The notes under the pieces: model-generated | What the model saw: only the letters and a program-made list of their open reading frames with translations | Told to the model about the DNA's origin: nothing | The model's database searches: none | Translations under genes and position numbers: made by a program | In this document: piece by piece, positions 19,121-27,561 of the stretch | Layout of the letters: each line of letters opens with the position of its first letter | Numbering within the stretch: position 1 is the stretch's first letter | Assembly: GCF_000383955.1 (NCBI RefSeq) | Contig: NZ_KB913013.1 | Location: 5,475,694 to 5,539,693 of the forward strand | Reading direction: 5' to 3' | Origin: Rudanella lutea DSM 19387 | GTDB lineage: Bacteria > Bacteroidota > Bacteroidia > Cytophagales > Spirosomataceae | Length of the DNA: 64,000 bases

Positions 19121-20164
19121 ATGCATTTAGATGCTCAGAACCCTCAGGCCATACAGGAATATCTGGCTCGCCGGGGGTGGATTTGCGAAGATGAATCCGT
19201 TGTGGCTGTTGAAAAGCCCGGCGAAGGCAACATGAATTATACGCTACGGGTGCAGACGAGTCGGTTTCATGACGACCGTACGTCGGCAACCCGGTCGCTC
19301 ATTGTGAAGCAGTCGCGGGGGTATGTCGAAAAGTACCCAAGTATTGCGGCCCCCGCCGACCGGGCCGTGATTGAAGGGCAGTTTTACCGCAAAACCAGTC
19401 CTGTCCCCGATCTACGAGCCCGGCAACCTGAGTTGTTGGACCTCGATGCAGAGCACCATATTCTGGTGATGGAAGACCTCGGCGCATCGCGCGATTTTAC
19501 CGATCTGTACAAGCCTGGCGTTGTCCTCACCGAAGCCGAGCAGATGGCCCTCGTCGACTATCTGAGCACGTTGCACAACCAATTTCGGCAAGCTGAGCCC
19601 GATCCGGCCTTTGCCAATCAGGCTATGCGTGCCCTCAATCACGAGCACATCTTCCGGTATCCGTTCATGCTCGACAATGGCTTTGACCTGAATCAGGTTC
19701 AGGCGGGGTTGCAGGAAGCCGCCATGCCTTACAAGCAAAATGAAGCGCTGAAAGAAACGATTGCCCAATTGGGACGGGTGTACCTCGGTGAGGTGCAGCG
19801 GGGTTCAGCGCCTACGCTTCTGCACGGCGATTACTACCCCGGTAGCTGGCTCCGGCTTCAGAATGCCGGGGGCAACGGGGTGTCGGTGCGGGTTATTGAT
19901 CCCGAATTTTGCTTTTACGGCCCGGCTGAGTTTGATCTGGGCGTGATGCTCGCGCACCTGCACATGAGTGAGCAGCCGACACAGCAGATTGAAGCGGTTC
20001 TGGCGCAATATGCCCGCCCGGACGGCTTCGACGAAAGCCTGCTACGGCAGTTTACCGGCGTCGAAATCATGCGTCGGCTTATCGGGCTGGCTCAACTTCC
20101 GCTGTCGTTATCCCTCGAAACCAAAGTGGCCCTGCTCGACCGGGCGGCCCACCTGCTGCACTAA
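19121..20164 (+). CDS. Phosphotransferase of the APH/choline kinase fold, methylthioribose-kinase-like
   Basis: A 347-residue cytoplasmic kinase-like protein. It has a nucleotide-binding N-lobe with EGNMNYTLRV and SLIVKQSRGYVEKYPS, the catalytic loop LLHGDYYPGSW, and the metal-binding motif VIDPEFCFYGPAEFDLG. These strings are closest to 5-methylthioribose kinases (MtnK), which act in methionine salvage. No other salvage genes adjoin it, so the substrate remains an inference. A nucleoside hydrolase gene starts 9 bp after its stop and is probably co-transcribed; both handle ribose-containing small molecules. Confidence 0.75.
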   Translation: MHLDAQNPQAIQEYLARRGWICEDESVVAVEKPGEGNMNYTLRVQTSRFHDDRTSATRSLIVKQSRGYVEKYPSIAAPADRAVIEGQFYRKTSPVPDLRARQPELLDLDAEHHILVMEDLGASRDFTDLYKPGVVLTEAEQMALVDYLSTLHNQFRQAEPDPAFANQAMRALNHEHIFRYPFMLDNGFDLNQVQAGLQEAAMPYKQNEALKETIAQLGRVYLGEVQRGSAPTLLHGDYYPGSWLRLQNAGGNGVSVRVIDPEFCFYGPAEFDLGVMLAHLHMSEQPTQQIEAVLAQYARPDGFDESLLRQFTGVEIMRRLIGLAQLPLSLSLETKVALLDRAAHLLH

Positions 20165-20173
20165 ACACAAACG

Positions 20174-21154
20174 ATGTATAAAGCTTTTTTTCTCTCTCTG
20201 CTCACCACCGTAGCTGTTGCCCAAACCGCCCCAACCAAGCCCCGGCGTATCTGGCTGGATACCGACATCATGGTCGGGATGAAAGACAAAACCCCGCGTG
20301 AGGTCGATGATGCGGTGGCTCTGCTGATGGCCCTGCGCCATGCCGACAAGGTCGAACTGGTGGGCATCAGCACGGTTACCTACGTCAACTATGGCTACGA
20401 CGTAACCCAGAAACTCCTGAACTGGTACAATACGCCCAAAGGCGGGAAGCCCGCCCGCCCGATTCCGGTGTACCGGGGCTCTGATACCCTGCGCGACATT
20501 GGCCGCGAAAACGACGCTACCCGGGCGATGGCGGCCGCGCTCCGTCGCGAAAAAATGCCGATTCTGGCTATTGGGCCTATGACCAATGTGGCTACGCTGA
20601 TTAAAAATCACCCTGACCTGATCCCGCAAATCGAAGAGGTAGTAGTTTGTGCCGGGCGCACACCGGGTCTGCCGTTTAAGCCGGGTCTGGAAAAACTGTC
20701 GGTGGGTGATTACAACTTTGAGATGGACCCTGAAGCGTTTCGGGTGCTGTTTGATTCGGGGGTGCGGGTGGTGTTATCGGGCTACGAATGCAGCGTGTAC
20801 ACCCTGTTTGGCAAAACCGATATTGATTTTCTAGACGTAAGCAAGCGCCCCGGCGATAAGTGGCTGTACGAGCAGTTCCGGCCCTGGCAAAAGTTCAATC
20901 AGGAGCTGTTTGGGGTGGATGGGTTTGTGCCCTGGGATACCACGCCGTTAGGCTATCTGACGCACCCGGAGTACTTCAAATACTACACCGATATTCCGGT
21001 GCGGATCAATACCCGCCAGAGCGATACCGATCCGACTCAGACCAAGCCGTACCTGGAAGTGTCGTACGAGTACAAAGACACCAAATGGCGGGCTGTGTAT
21101 GCGTACAAAACGCTGCCGGGCTTCGAAGAAATTGTGCTGGATGTGTTAAAATGA
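20174..21154 (+). CDS. Exported inosine-uridine-type nucleoside hydrolase
   Basis: The enzyme cleaves the N-glycosidic bond of ribonucleosides. The 326-residue protein has a signal peptide (MYKAFFLSLLTTVAVAQT) and the family's calcium site: the DTD motif near residue 32 and VDDAVALLMAL. A MTNVATLI motif and YNFEMDPEAFR follow, in the positions where the family holds substrate-binding residues. A 9-residue insertion separates DTD from VDD compared with the compact DTDPGxDD form, an arrangement seen in secreted Bacteroidota members. It sits 9 bp after the kinase gene, so the two form a likely operon, perhaps for nucleoside scavenging. Confidence 0.88.
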   Translation: MYKAFFLSLLTTVAVAQTAPTKPRRIWLDTDIMVGMKDKTPREVDDAVALLMALRHADKVELVGISTVTYVNYGYDVTQKLLNWYNTPKGGKPARPIPVYRGSDTLRDIGRENDATRAMAAALRREKMPILAIGPMTNVATLIKNHPDLIPQIEEVVVCAGRTPGLPFKPGLEKLSVGDYNFEMDPEAFRVLFDSGVRVVLSGYECSVYTLFGKTDIDFLDVSKRPGDKWLYEQFRPWQKFNQELFGVDGFVPWDTTPLGYLTHPEYFKYYTDIPVRINTRQSDTDPTQTKPYLEVSYEYKDTKWRAVYAYKTLPGFEEIVLDVLK

Positions 21155-21192
21155 AAAAAAGCCGGACGGGGTACGCTACCTCGTCCGGCTTT
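21154..21192 (-). terminator. Intrinsic terminator between convergent genes
   Basis: Complementary arms GCCGGACG and CGTCCGGC, extended by AA/TT pairs, enclose a 13-nt loop and are flanked by seven A on the left. Read leftward this is a stem followed by seven T, serving the pseudouridine synthase gene. The rightward T tract is weaker but may also stop the nucleoside hydrolase transcript. Confidence 0.85.
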
Positions 21193-21196
21193 CGGT

Positions 21197-22231
21197 TTAT
21201 CCTCGTTTCCGCCATTTATCGAGAGCGGCTGCAAAGTCTGCCGGGAGTTCGGAGTCGAACTGAAGCCGGGCCCCTGTGCGCGGGTGCGTAAACCCGAGCG
21301 ACTTGGCGTGCAGGGCCTGCCGGGGCAGCAACGCAAAGGCATTGTCGACAAACGCCTTAAACGACCCGTTGGGGTTGCCCCGAAGAATCCGGTCTCCACT
21401 GTAGCTCGCGTCGTTGAACAGGGGGTGTCCAATGTGCTGAAAATGAGCCCGAATCTGGTGCGTTCGGCCGGTTTCGAGATTACACTGCACCAACGATACG
21501 TACTGAAGGGGCTCCAGAGTTCGGTAGTGCGTAACGGCCCATTTTCCCTTGGTTTCGTCGTCGTAAATTGACATCACCTTGCGGTCGCGGACACTGCGGC
21601 CAATATAGCCCGTAATGGTGCCTTCGGGAGGGTCGGGTGTGCCCCACACCAGGGCGTAGTAGGTGCGCTCAATGGAGTGGTCGAAAAACTGCCGGGCCAG
21701 GTGAGCCATTGCCAGCTCGGTTTTGGCAATCACCATCAACCCCGACGTGTCTTTGTCGATTCGGTGAACCAGCCCCGGCCGGATCACGTTGGCCTGCGCG
21801 TGGCTCGGAGCCATAGAGGGCAGATGCTGAAAATGGTACACCAGCGCGTTGACGAGCGTGCCCGTCCAGTTACCGAAGGCCGGGTGAACCACCATACCCG
21901 CCGGTTTATTGACCACCAGCAGGTCGTCGTCTTCAAAAACAATGTCGAGCGGAATATTTTCGGGTACCAGGTCAGTTTCGCGGGGCGGGTGCGCCAGGGC
22001 CACTGTAATCACATCGCCCGGCTTCACTTTGTAGCTTGCCTTGGTGGGCTTGCCCGCTACCCGCACCGATTCGGCATCGATAGCTGCCTGTAGTTTAGTA
22101 CGGCTCGCATTGGGCAGTTTAATCATCAGAAACCGGTCGATGCGCAGCAGGCTTTGGCCCCCGTCGACCACAATCCGATGGTGTTCGTATAAGTCGTCTT
22201 CTTCTAAAGACTCTGAGATTTCCTCCGTCAT
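21197..22231 (-). CDS. RluA/RluD family 23S rRNA pseudouridine synthase
   Basis: A 344-residue RNA-modifying enzyme. An S4 RNA-binding domain occupies about residues 20-90 (LLRIDRFLMIKLPNASRTKLQ). The catalytic domain contains NKPAGMVVHP and HRIDKDTSGLMVIAK, whose Asp is the nucleophile of the RluA family, and later TGRTHQIRAHFQHIGHPL. The S4 domain and length suggest RluD, which modifies helix 69 of 23S rRNA, but RluC-type specificity cannot be excluded. The open frame runs to 22333; the ATG at 22231 is preferred because the upstream segment overlaps the divergent promoter and gene start. Confidence 0.9.
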   Translation of the reverse strand: MTEEISESLEEDDLYEHHRIVVDGGQSLLRIDRFLMIKLPNASRTKLQAAIDAESVRVAGKPTKASYKVKPGDVITVALAHPPRETDLVPENIPLDIVFEDDDLLVVNKPAGMVVHPAFGNWTGTLVNALVYHFQHLPSMAPSHAQANVIRPGLVHRIDKDTSGLMVIAKTELAMAHLARQFFDHSIERTYYALVWGTPDPPEGTITGYIGRSVRDRKVMSIYDDETKGKWAVTHYRTLEPLQYVSLVQCNLETGRTHQIRAHFQHIGHPLFNDASYSGDRILRGNPNGSFKAFVDNAFALLPRQALHAKSLGFTHPRTGARLQFDSELPADFAAALDKWRKRG

Positions 22232-22248
22232 AGCTAATCTTGTCGGTA

Positions 22249-22256
22249 CAAAAATA
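22249..22256 (-). promoter_or_regulatory. Probable -7 promoter box for the pseudouridine synthase gene
   Basis: TATTTTTG on the minus strand fits TAnnTTTG, 17 bp upstream of the chosen ATG. This supports the start at 22231 over the longer frame. Confidence 0.5.
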
Positions 22257-22300
22257 CGGGATTGCCCAACCAAACCGCTACCCGGCCCGTTTATCTGCCC

Positions 22301-23221
22301 ATGATACCCGCTCAACAGCCATCGCCCCTGCAACGTATCGACGTGCCGCTGACCCGGTCGCTACCGGTGCAGCTTTACCTCAAACGCGACGATCTGCTGC
22401 ACCCGCTGGTGTCGGGTAATAAGTGGCGGAAGCTGAAATACAACTTGTTAGCGGCTAAACAGGCGGGCTTAGAGACCATGCTCACCTTTGGCGGAGCCCG
22501 CTCCAATCACCTGTATGCGACGGCTGCGGCCGGGCAATTGTTCGGGTTTCGGACAATCGGGGTGGTGCGGGGCGATGAACCTGCCTTGTTGCAGTCGCCT
22601 ACGCTTCAGTTTTGTGCGTCGGCCGGTATGCACCTGCATCCGGTGAACCGGGCGGCTTTTCGCGAAATAGAATCGCCCGAATTTCTGGACGAGTTGCAGA
22701 AGCTGTACGGCCCTGCCTATGTGTTGCCCGAAGGCGGTACCAACGAAGAAGCCATCCGGGGCGCGGCCGAAATTATGCCCGAACTAATGGAGCAGCTTGG
22801 TACAGCGCCCGATGCCGTCTGCTGTGCGGTGGGTACGGGCGGCACCGTTGCGGGCCTGGCCCGGTCGGCACCCCAGTCGACCAGGGTGCTGGGGTTTATG
22901 GCCCTCAAAGGTTGGCATCCGCCCCTCGATCCGGCCTACCCGAATCTACACTACCTGACCGATTATCACTTTGGCGGGTACGCCAAAACCCGCCCCGAAC
23001 TGCTTCAGTTCATGGCCGATTTTGAGGCCCAAACCGGTGTGCTGATTGAGCAGGTGTACACCGCCAAGATGCTCTACGGCCTGATCGACCTGGCACGACG
23101 AGGGTTTTTCGAACCCGGCGCCCGGGTGGTGGCTATCCATACCGGCGGGTTACAAGGACGCCTGCCGCAGGATCGCCTGTCGCAGGGGCGCCTGCCCGCA
23201 GTGACTCCACCTAATGTGTAA
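22301..23221 (+). CDS. PLP-dependent ACC deaminase / D-cysteine desulfhydrase-like enzyme
   Basis: A fold-type II PLP enzyme of about 306 residues. The motif LYLKRDDLLHPLVSGNKWRK contains the PLP-binding lysine (in SGNKWRK). GGARSNHLYATAAAG binds the cofactor phosphate side, and AVGTGGTVAGLA is the Gly-rich loop. Members act on 1-aminocyclopropane-1-carboxylate, D-cysteine or related amino acids; the residues distinguishing these cannot be judged here. The track of open frame begins at a TTG at 22262, but the ATG at 22301 gives the standard N-terminus. The last 25 residues contain a short internal repeat (GRLPQDRLSQGRLP) absent from typical members. Confidence 0.85.
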   Translation: MIPAQQPSPLQRIDVPLTRSLPVQLYLKRDDLLHPLVSGNKWRKLKYNLLAAKQAGLETMLTFGGARSNHLYATAAAGQLFGFRTIGVVRGDEPALLQSPTLQFCASAGMHLHPVNRAAFREIESPEFLDELQKLYGPAYVLPEGGTNEEAIRGAAEIMPELMEQLGTAPDAVCCAVGTGGTVAGLARSAPQSTRVLGFMALKGWHPPLDPAYPNLHYLTDYHFGGYAKTRPELLQFMADFEAQTGVLIEQVYTAKMLYGLIDLARRGFFEPGARVVAIHTGGLQGRLPQDRLSQGRLPAVTPPNV

Positions 23222-23227
23222 CGGAGT

Positions 23228-24181
23228 TTACCGGGTGGCTGCGCGTTTGAGACGGTCGTTCACAGCCCGACCCAAGCCCTCAGCCGGTAACCGTTGGGCG
23301 TAGATACGGGTAAGAGGCAGTTGGTCGAGGGCGCGCAGGTACGCAAACAGATTGCGGGCGGCTTCGGTCACGGTACCTCCAGGAGCCAAAATTCGCTGAT
23401 TTTCGAGCGGAATACCCGGCAGCGGTTGGGTAAACACAAGCGCGCCGGTTTGTTCGTCAACGTCGGCTGGTAGCTCATCGGGGTTGAGCAGAAAAACCGG
23501 TTTGCGCGGGGCATAATGACTACTGAGCATCCCGGGCGCCTGTGGGTTTGAGGTCGAATGGTCGCGAACGGTGAGCGGCCCCACGAGGGCGGTCAGTTGT
23601 TCGAGCGCCATACCACCGAGCCGGTACACAGTAGGTTGCTCCTTTTCAAATCCGATGATGGTCGATTCGACACCGATGCCGCAGGGGCCGCCATCGAGCA
23701 CGTACGGAATCTGATCGCCCAGCTGATCGGCTACGTGGGCCGCCGTAGTGGGGCTAATATAGCCAAACGGATTGGCGCTCGGCGCGGCTAATGGGAAATC
23801 GAGCAGACTGAGCAGACGTAACGTGAGTGGGTGGTTCGGAATGCGAATTGCCACGGTTGGCAACCCCGACGTGGTCAGGTCGGGCACCAACGCCCGCTTG
23901 GGCAGTAGCAGCGTCAGCGGGCCGGGCCATACGGCCTCGGCAAGTTGACGGGCCGCATCGGGCAGGTGGGTCACGTACCGGTTTACCTTATCAAGGGTGT
24001 CGGTATGGACAATGAGGGGGTCGAAGGCGGGCCGGTTTTTAACCGTAAAAATGCGGAGTACCGCATCAGGATTGAGCGCATTACCCGCCAATCCGTACAC
24101 CGTTTCGGTCGGAATTCCGACCACATCACCCGCTTCTAAAAATGCCTTCGCAGCTAAACAATCCGTCCCGATTTGTGCCAT
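23228..24181 (-). CDS. L-threonylcarbamoyladenylate synthase (TsaC/Sua5/YrdC family)
   Basis: This enzyme makes threonylcarbamoyl-AMP for the universal t6A37 tRNA modification. The 317-residue protein has the YrdC domain with PTETVYGLAGNA, KNRPAFDPLIVH, WPGPLTLLLPK and PSANPFGYISPT (about residues 20-190). It continues into a Sua5-type C-terminal domain including PGMLSSHYAP. This is the long Sua5 form, not the ~190-residue TsaC form. The ATG at 24181 is the correct start: the 63 residues upstream in frame are translated heptamer repeat DNA (SYLLTP repeated). Its stop lies 6 bp from the convergent PLP enzyme gene. Confidence 0.92.
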   Translation of the reverse strand: MAQIGTDCLAAKAFLEAGDVVGIPTETVYGLAGNALNPDAVLRIFTVKNRPAFDPLIVHTDTLDKVNRYVTHLPDAARQLAEAVWPGPLTLLLPKRALVPDLTTSGLPTVAIRIPNHPLTLRLLSLLDFPLAAPSANPFGYISPTTAAHVADQLGDQIPYVLDGGPCGIGVESTIIGFEKEQPTVYRLGGMALEQLTALVGPLTVRDHSTSNPQAPGMLSSHYAPRKPVFLLNPDELPADVDEQTGALVFTQPLPGIPLENQRILAPGGTVTEAARNLFAYLRALDQLPLTRIYAQRLPAEGLGRAVNDRLKRAATR

Positions 24182-24190
24182 AATTACCGG

Positions 24191-24198
24191 CAAAGATA
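24191..24198 (-). promoter_or_regulatory. Probable -7 promoter box for the Sua5 gene
   Basis: TATCTTTG on the minus strand lies 9 bp upstream of the ATG at 24181, implying a very short leader. The heptamer array starts 4 bp further upstream, so it would cover the -33 region. Confidence 0.5.
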
Positions 24199-24201
24199 GT
24201 A

Positions 24202-24299
24202 TAGGATTGAGGAGATAGGAGATAGGAGTGAGAAGATAGGAGGTAGGAGTGAGGAGGTAGGAGTGAGGAGTGAGGAGATAGGAGTGAAGAGATAGGACG
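24202..24299. repeat. 14-unit purine heptamer array, (T/G)AGGAG(A/T/G)
   Basis: Fourteen heptamers run without a break, alternating mainly TAGGAGT, TAGGAGA and GAGGAGT types. All 98 bases are in register. Three units make 21 bases, which is why the minus strand reads as an open, repeated SYLLTP peptide. It occupies the promoter-side flank of the Sua5 gene. In the 416-bp gene-free stretch 24182-24597, nothing else is visible beyond this array, the adjoining hairpin and a pyrimidine array. Confidence 0.92.
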
Positions 24300-24312
24300 G
24301 GGCTGCCCGGCG

Positions 24313-24363
24313 GTGAGGAGTTGCTGACGCGTAAGCAATACTCATGCGTCAGCAACTCCTCAC
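24313..24363. repeat. Perfect 18-bp inverted repeat (hairpin)
   Basis: GTGAGGAGTTGCTGACGC at 24313-24330 is exactly complementary to 24346-24363 across a 15-nt loop. There is no T tract, so it is not a typical terminator. It sits between two heptamer arrays of opposite strand bias, whose units blend into its arms. Confidence 0.9.
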
Positions 24364-24389
24364 TTCTCACTTCTCACTTCTCACTTCTC
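24355..24389. repeat. Pyrimidine heptamer array (5 units, CTTCTCA type)
   Basis: Five CTCCTCA / CTTCTCA / CTTCTCT heptamers run from the right arm of the hairpin. On the opposite strand they resemble the purine array at 24202-24299, so the two arrays are inverted around the hairpin. From 24390 to 24597 I see no gene or clear signal. Confidence 0.85.
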
Positions 24390-24597
24390 TTCCTTCCTCA
24401 TTTTCTCCTCCGGGTACCTGCCCGTTTGCCGTTTTTGGGTGTAAAGCGCTCGGGGAATGATTAAAAATTCGGGATTTTGAGCGGTGAGCAAAAAAATAAG
24501 CGGGTATTCGCCAACTTAGTCGGCAATCTTGCCCTGAAAGCATTAAAATTGGTTAACGTTGTTCTTTTGATTGAGTAAACCAGAATCGTCTTCCTAC

Positions 24598-26343
24598 ATG
24601 GACATTCCACAAATTAAAAAGGCCCCCGTCGAGTACGACGTCGCGATCGTCGGGTCGGGCGCTGGCGGTGGTATGGCGGCTTATATGCTGGCCAAAGCCG
24701 GAGCCAAAGTTATCCTGCTTGAGGCAGGTGGGTATTTTGACCCCGCCGATCCTAAATACATTACTCAGTTGAAGTGGCCTTACGAATCGCCCCGGCGGGG
24801 TGCGGGTACTACCCGGGCGTTTGGTGACTTCGATGCGGCCTGGGGTGGCTGGGATATTGATGGCGAACCTTACTCGGCGAAGCCCGGCACCGAATTTCAC
24901 TGGTTCCGGTCGCGGATGCTCGGTGGGCGGACCAATCACTGGGGGCGTATCTCACTCCGTTTCGGACCCGATGACTTCCGGCGGGGCTCGCTTACGGGTG
25001 TAGGCGACGATTGGCCAATTACCTACGAAGACCTCAAGCCGTTCTACGACCGCTGCGACAAAACGCTCGGCTTGTTTGGAACCAACCTGCCCGACTTTCC
25101 GAACGAGCCCGATGGCTACTTCCTGCCTCCACCGAAGCCTCGTTTGCATGAGCTGTTGCTCCAGAAGGCGGGCAAAAACGCGGGTGTGCCGGTTGTTCCT
25201 TCGCGCTTGTCGATTCTGACAAAACCCATCAACAATGAGCGTGGGCAGTGTTTCTACTGCCATCAGTGCGGGCGGGCGTGTCAGGCATACGCCGACTTCT
25301 CATCGTCGTCGGTACTGTGTATTCCGGCTATCAAAACTGGCAACGTAACGCTCATTAACGGCGCTATGTGCCGCGAGGTACTTACCGATCCGCAAACGGG
25401 TCTGGCTACGGGTGTTAGCTATGTACACACAGGCACGTTGCAGGAGCATACGGTACGCGCCAAAGCGGTTATGCTTGGAGCAAGTGCCTGCGAATCAGCG
25501 CGGATTCTCCTCAACTCAAAATCGTCGCGGTACCCCAACGGTCTGGCCAATGGCAGTGGCGTGGTGGGTAAATACCTTAATGACTCAACAGGAGCCTCGC
25601 GTGGTGCGTTTGTGCCTGCTCTAATGGACCGTGTTCGTTACAACGAAGACGGCGTAGGCGGTATGCACGTGTTTACGCCCTGGTGGCTCGACAATAAGAA
25701 ACTCGATTTCCCACGTGGCTACCACATCGAGTACGGCGGTGGCATGGGTATGCCGGGCTACGGTTTCGGCTCAGGGATTGAAAATACACAGGCCCTGGAG
25801 CCCGGTCGGACCCGGCCGGTAGGTGGTTACGGTGCTGGTCTGAAAGATGACTATCGCCGTTACTACGGTGCTTATGTGCACATGGCGGGTCGGGGTGAGC
25901 CGGTTCCACGCGAGGACAACTACTGCGAAATCGACCCGAACAAGGTAGACAAATACGGTATTCCGGTACTTCGGTTCAACTACAAGTGGTCTGATTACGA
26001 AGTAAAGCAGGCGAAGCACATGCAGGATACCTTCGAGGAAATTATCCACGCGCTGGGCGGTATCCCGATGGGACCGAAGCCGGGCCCGAATACCAACCAC
26101 GGATACGGTCTGGAAGCACCCGGTAAGATTATTCACGAGATTGGTACGGTTCGGATGGGCAACGACCCGAAGAAGTCGGCCCTGAACAAGTTTCAGCAGG
26201 CACACGAGTGTAAGAACCTGTTTGTAGTCGATGCGGCTCCGTTTGTTTCGCAGGGCGACAAAAACGTAACCTGGACTATCTTGGCCAGTTCGATGCGCAC
26301 GAGCGAATACCTGATTGACGAGGTGAAGAAGAAGAATATCTAA
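24598..26343 (+). CDS. GMC-type oxidoreductase, gluconate 2-dehydrogenase large-subunit-like
   Basis: A 581-residue FAD enzyme. The Rossmann motif [21 protein letters not shown] is at the N-terminus and [15 protein letters not shown] is the second FAD-contact motif. The C-terminus has the GMC histidine/asparagine region, with [13 protein letters not shown] as the closing segment. A cysteine cluster, [12 protein letters not shown] (near residue 222), lies mid-chain as in some dehydrogenases of the gluconate/sugar oxidising group. No signal peptide is seen, so export may depend on the Tat-like partner subunit encoded at 26842. The frame extends to a TTG at 24571; the ATG at 24598 was preferred. 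The substrate is probably a sugar or polyol. Confidence 0.87.
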   Translation: MDIPQIKKAPVEYDVAIVGSGAGGGMAAYMLAKAGAKVILLEAGGYFDPADPKYITQLKWPYESPRRGAGTTRAFGDFDAAWGGWDIDGEPYSAKPGTEFHWFRSRMLGGRTNHWGRISLRFGPDDFRRGSLTGVGDDWPITYEDLKPFYDRCDKTLGLFGTNLPDFPNEPDGYFLPPPKPRLHELLLQKAGKNAGVPVVPSRLSILTKPINNERGQCFYCHQCGRACQAYADFSSSSVLCIPAIKTGNVTLINGAMCREVLTDPQTGLATGVSYVHTGTLQEHTVRAKAVMLGASACESARILLNSKSSRYPNGLANGSGVVGKYLNDSTGASRGAFVPALMDRVRYNEDGVGGMHVFTPWWLDNKKLDFPRGYHIEYGGGMGMPGYGFGSGIENTQALEPGRTRPVGGYGAGLKDDYRRYYGAYVHMAGRGEPVPREDNYCEIDPNKVDKYGIPVLRFNYKWSDYEVKQAKHMQDTFEEIIHALGGIPMGPKPGPNTNHGYGLEAPGKIIHEIGTVRMGNDPKKSALNKFQQAHECKNLFVVDAAPFVSQGDKNVTWTILASSMRTSEYLIDEVKKKNI

Positions 26344-26349
26344 AAACAA

Positions 26350-26377
26350 GTTTTCTGTTTCCAGTTTTCTGTTTTCA
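26350..26377. repeat. Heptamer array upstream of the four-helix-bundle gene
   Basis: Four heptamers of GTTTTCT / GTTTCCA type form two 14-bp units. A related array in inverted orientation closes the other side of the gene (26803-26830). Confidence 0.85.
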
Positions 26378-26386
26378 GTTAGTTGC

Positions 26387-26827
26387 ATGGCCACCATTCG
26401 TCGGTTCGAGGATTTGACAGCCTGGCAAAAAGCCCGCTGGTTTTCAAAAGCGGTGTATGCTGTAACCCGAAACCGAACCTTCTTGGATGACCCCGATCTG
26501 AAACGTCAGATCAGGCGCGCGAGTGGTTCAGTGATGGATAACATTTCGGAAGGCTTTGGTCGGGGAGGTAGAGTTGAGTTTGTGCAGTTTCTGGGAATAG
26601 CCAAAGGCTCTTTGGACGAGTCTAAATCGCAACTCTACAGAGCACATGATAACGACTACATTGATCAGACGACGTTTGACGATCTGTACGCCCAAGCTGA
26701 TGAAGCTGGTCGGGTGATTGATGGGCTGATGAGCTATTTGAAAGAGTCTGACGTAAAAGGACGTAAATTTCAGCGAGATAGCGCATCACAGCCGGAGGAA
26801 CTGAAAACTGTAAACCGAAAACTGTAA
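26387..26827 (+). CDS. Four-helix-bundle protein (23S rRNA intervening-sequence protein family)
   Basis: A 146-residue all-helical protein. FEDLTAWQKARWFSKAVY, LKRQIRRASGSVMDNISEG, FGRGGRVEFVQFLGIAKGS and ELESQL-like SKSQLYRA strings are diagnostic for the S23/four-helix-bundle family. Members are encoded in 23S rRNA intervening sequences of some bacteria and as stand-alone genes in Bacteroidota; their function is unknown. Here it interrupts the operon of the GMC oxidoreductase and its small subunit. Its last nine residues (ELKTVNRKL) are encoded by a heptamer array, so the repeat has been captured as coding sequence. Transfer as a small cassette is an inference. Confidence 0.9.
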   Translation: MATIRRFEDLTAWQKARWFSKAVYAVTRNRTFLDDPDLKRQIRRASGSVMDNISEGFGRGGRVEFVQFLGIAKGSLDESKSQLYRAHDNDYIDQTTFDDLYAQADEAGRVIDGLMSYLKESDVKGRKFQRDSASQPEELKTVNRKL

Positions 26828-26830
26828 ACT
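26803..26830. repeat. Heptamer array at the 3' end of the four-helix-bundle gene (inverted copy)
   Basis: Four heptamers of GAAAACT / GTAAACC type make two 14-bp units. The complement (GGTTTACAGTTTTC) resembles the unit at 26350-26377, so the two arrays form inverted flanks. The array overlaps the last codons and the stop of the gene. Confidence 0.85.
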
Positions 26831-26841
26831 TCTACAGAAAA

Positions 26842-27471
26842 ATGAAACGCAGAGATACACTTAAGGCAATCGGTTTGAGTGGTTTCGGTTTGGCCGTAGG
26901 GCCAGTCGAGGCTGCGGTGCCACCACCAACCCCCGCGGTGAAAATACCCGGCGGTCGGCAAAAATTTGAAGCAGAGCGCGATGCGAAGCTGATGGCTGAG
27001 AAGTTCTTCACGCCACAGGAGCTGAAAACCGTGACCCTGCTGTGCGACATCATCATTCCGGCCGACAAAAAGTCGGGGAGTGCGTCGCAGGCGGGTGTAC
27101 CGGCCTTTATCGAGTTTATGATGAAGGATCAGCCCGCCAACCAGACCCCCATGCGGGGTGGTTTGCGGTGGCTCGATAACCAGTGCCGCAAGCAATTCGG
27201 TAAGCCATTTGCCGAGTGCACGGGTGAGCAGCAGATCAAGATGGTTGATCAGATCGCTTACCCGAAGCAGGCGAAACCTGAGATGAGCCAGGGGGTTGCG
27301 TTTTTCAACATGATGCGCAACATGACGGCTACCGGTTTCTGGACCTCAAAAATGGGTATTCAGGATCTGGGCTACGTCGGCAACGTCCCCAATCAATGGG
27401 ATGGTGTACCCGAACCAGTGCTTAAACAGTACGGCGTGAACTACGACGCGCACGTGAGCGAGAAAAAATAA
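26842..27471 (+). CDS. Gluconate 2-dehydrogenase subunit 3 family protein
   Basis: This 209-residue protein begins with MKRRDTLKAIGLSGFGLAVG, a twin-arginine-like export signal. The body (FFTPQELKTVTLLCDIIIPAD, then VPAFIEFMM and RWLDNQCRKQFGKPF) is characteristic of the small subunit of gluconate 2-dehydrogenase-like complexes. This subunit accompanies GMC flavoproteins and is thought to help export and stabilise them. It belongs functionally with the gene at 24598 even though a four-helix-bundle gene lies between. Two T-tailed palindromes follow its stop. Confidence 0.87.
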   Translation: MKRRDTLKAIGLSGFGLAVGPVEAAVPPPTPAVKIPGGRQKFEAERDAKLMAEKFFTPQELKTVTLLCDIIIPADKKSGSASQAGVPAFIEFMMKDQPANQTPMRGGLRWLDNQCRKQFGKPFAECTGEQQIKMVDQIAYPKQAKPEMSQGVAFFNMMRNMTATGFWTSKMGIQDLGYVGNVPNQWDGVPEPVLKQYGVNYDAHVSEKK

Positions 27472-27492
27472 GCAATCTTCTTGTGCAGTACC

Positions 27493-27534
27493 AGAGATGA
27501 TATCTCGTTTCGAGAGATGTCATCTCTTTTTTTT
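27493..27534 (+). terminator. Palindrome family copy A with T tract
   Basis: A 35-nt palindrome (AGAGATGATATCT... ending GATGTCATCTCT) is followed by eight T. It can terminate the dehydrogenase operon. It belongs to the dispersed AGATGACATCT family and forms a local tandem with copy B: both are preceded by TTGTGCAGTRCC. Confidence 0.82.
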
Positions 27535-27561
27535 CAGCACCAGGCTGACTTGTGCAGTGCC

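Noticed and set aside
23228-24370. Longer Sua5 reading frame with repeated SYLLTP peptide at the N-terminus
   Set aside because: The extra 63 residues are translated heptamer DNA; the conserved enzyme starts at the ATG at 24181, next to a promoter box.
24202-24389. CRISPR-like interpretation of the heptamer arrays
   Set aside because: Units are 7 bp with no spacers and there are no cas genes.
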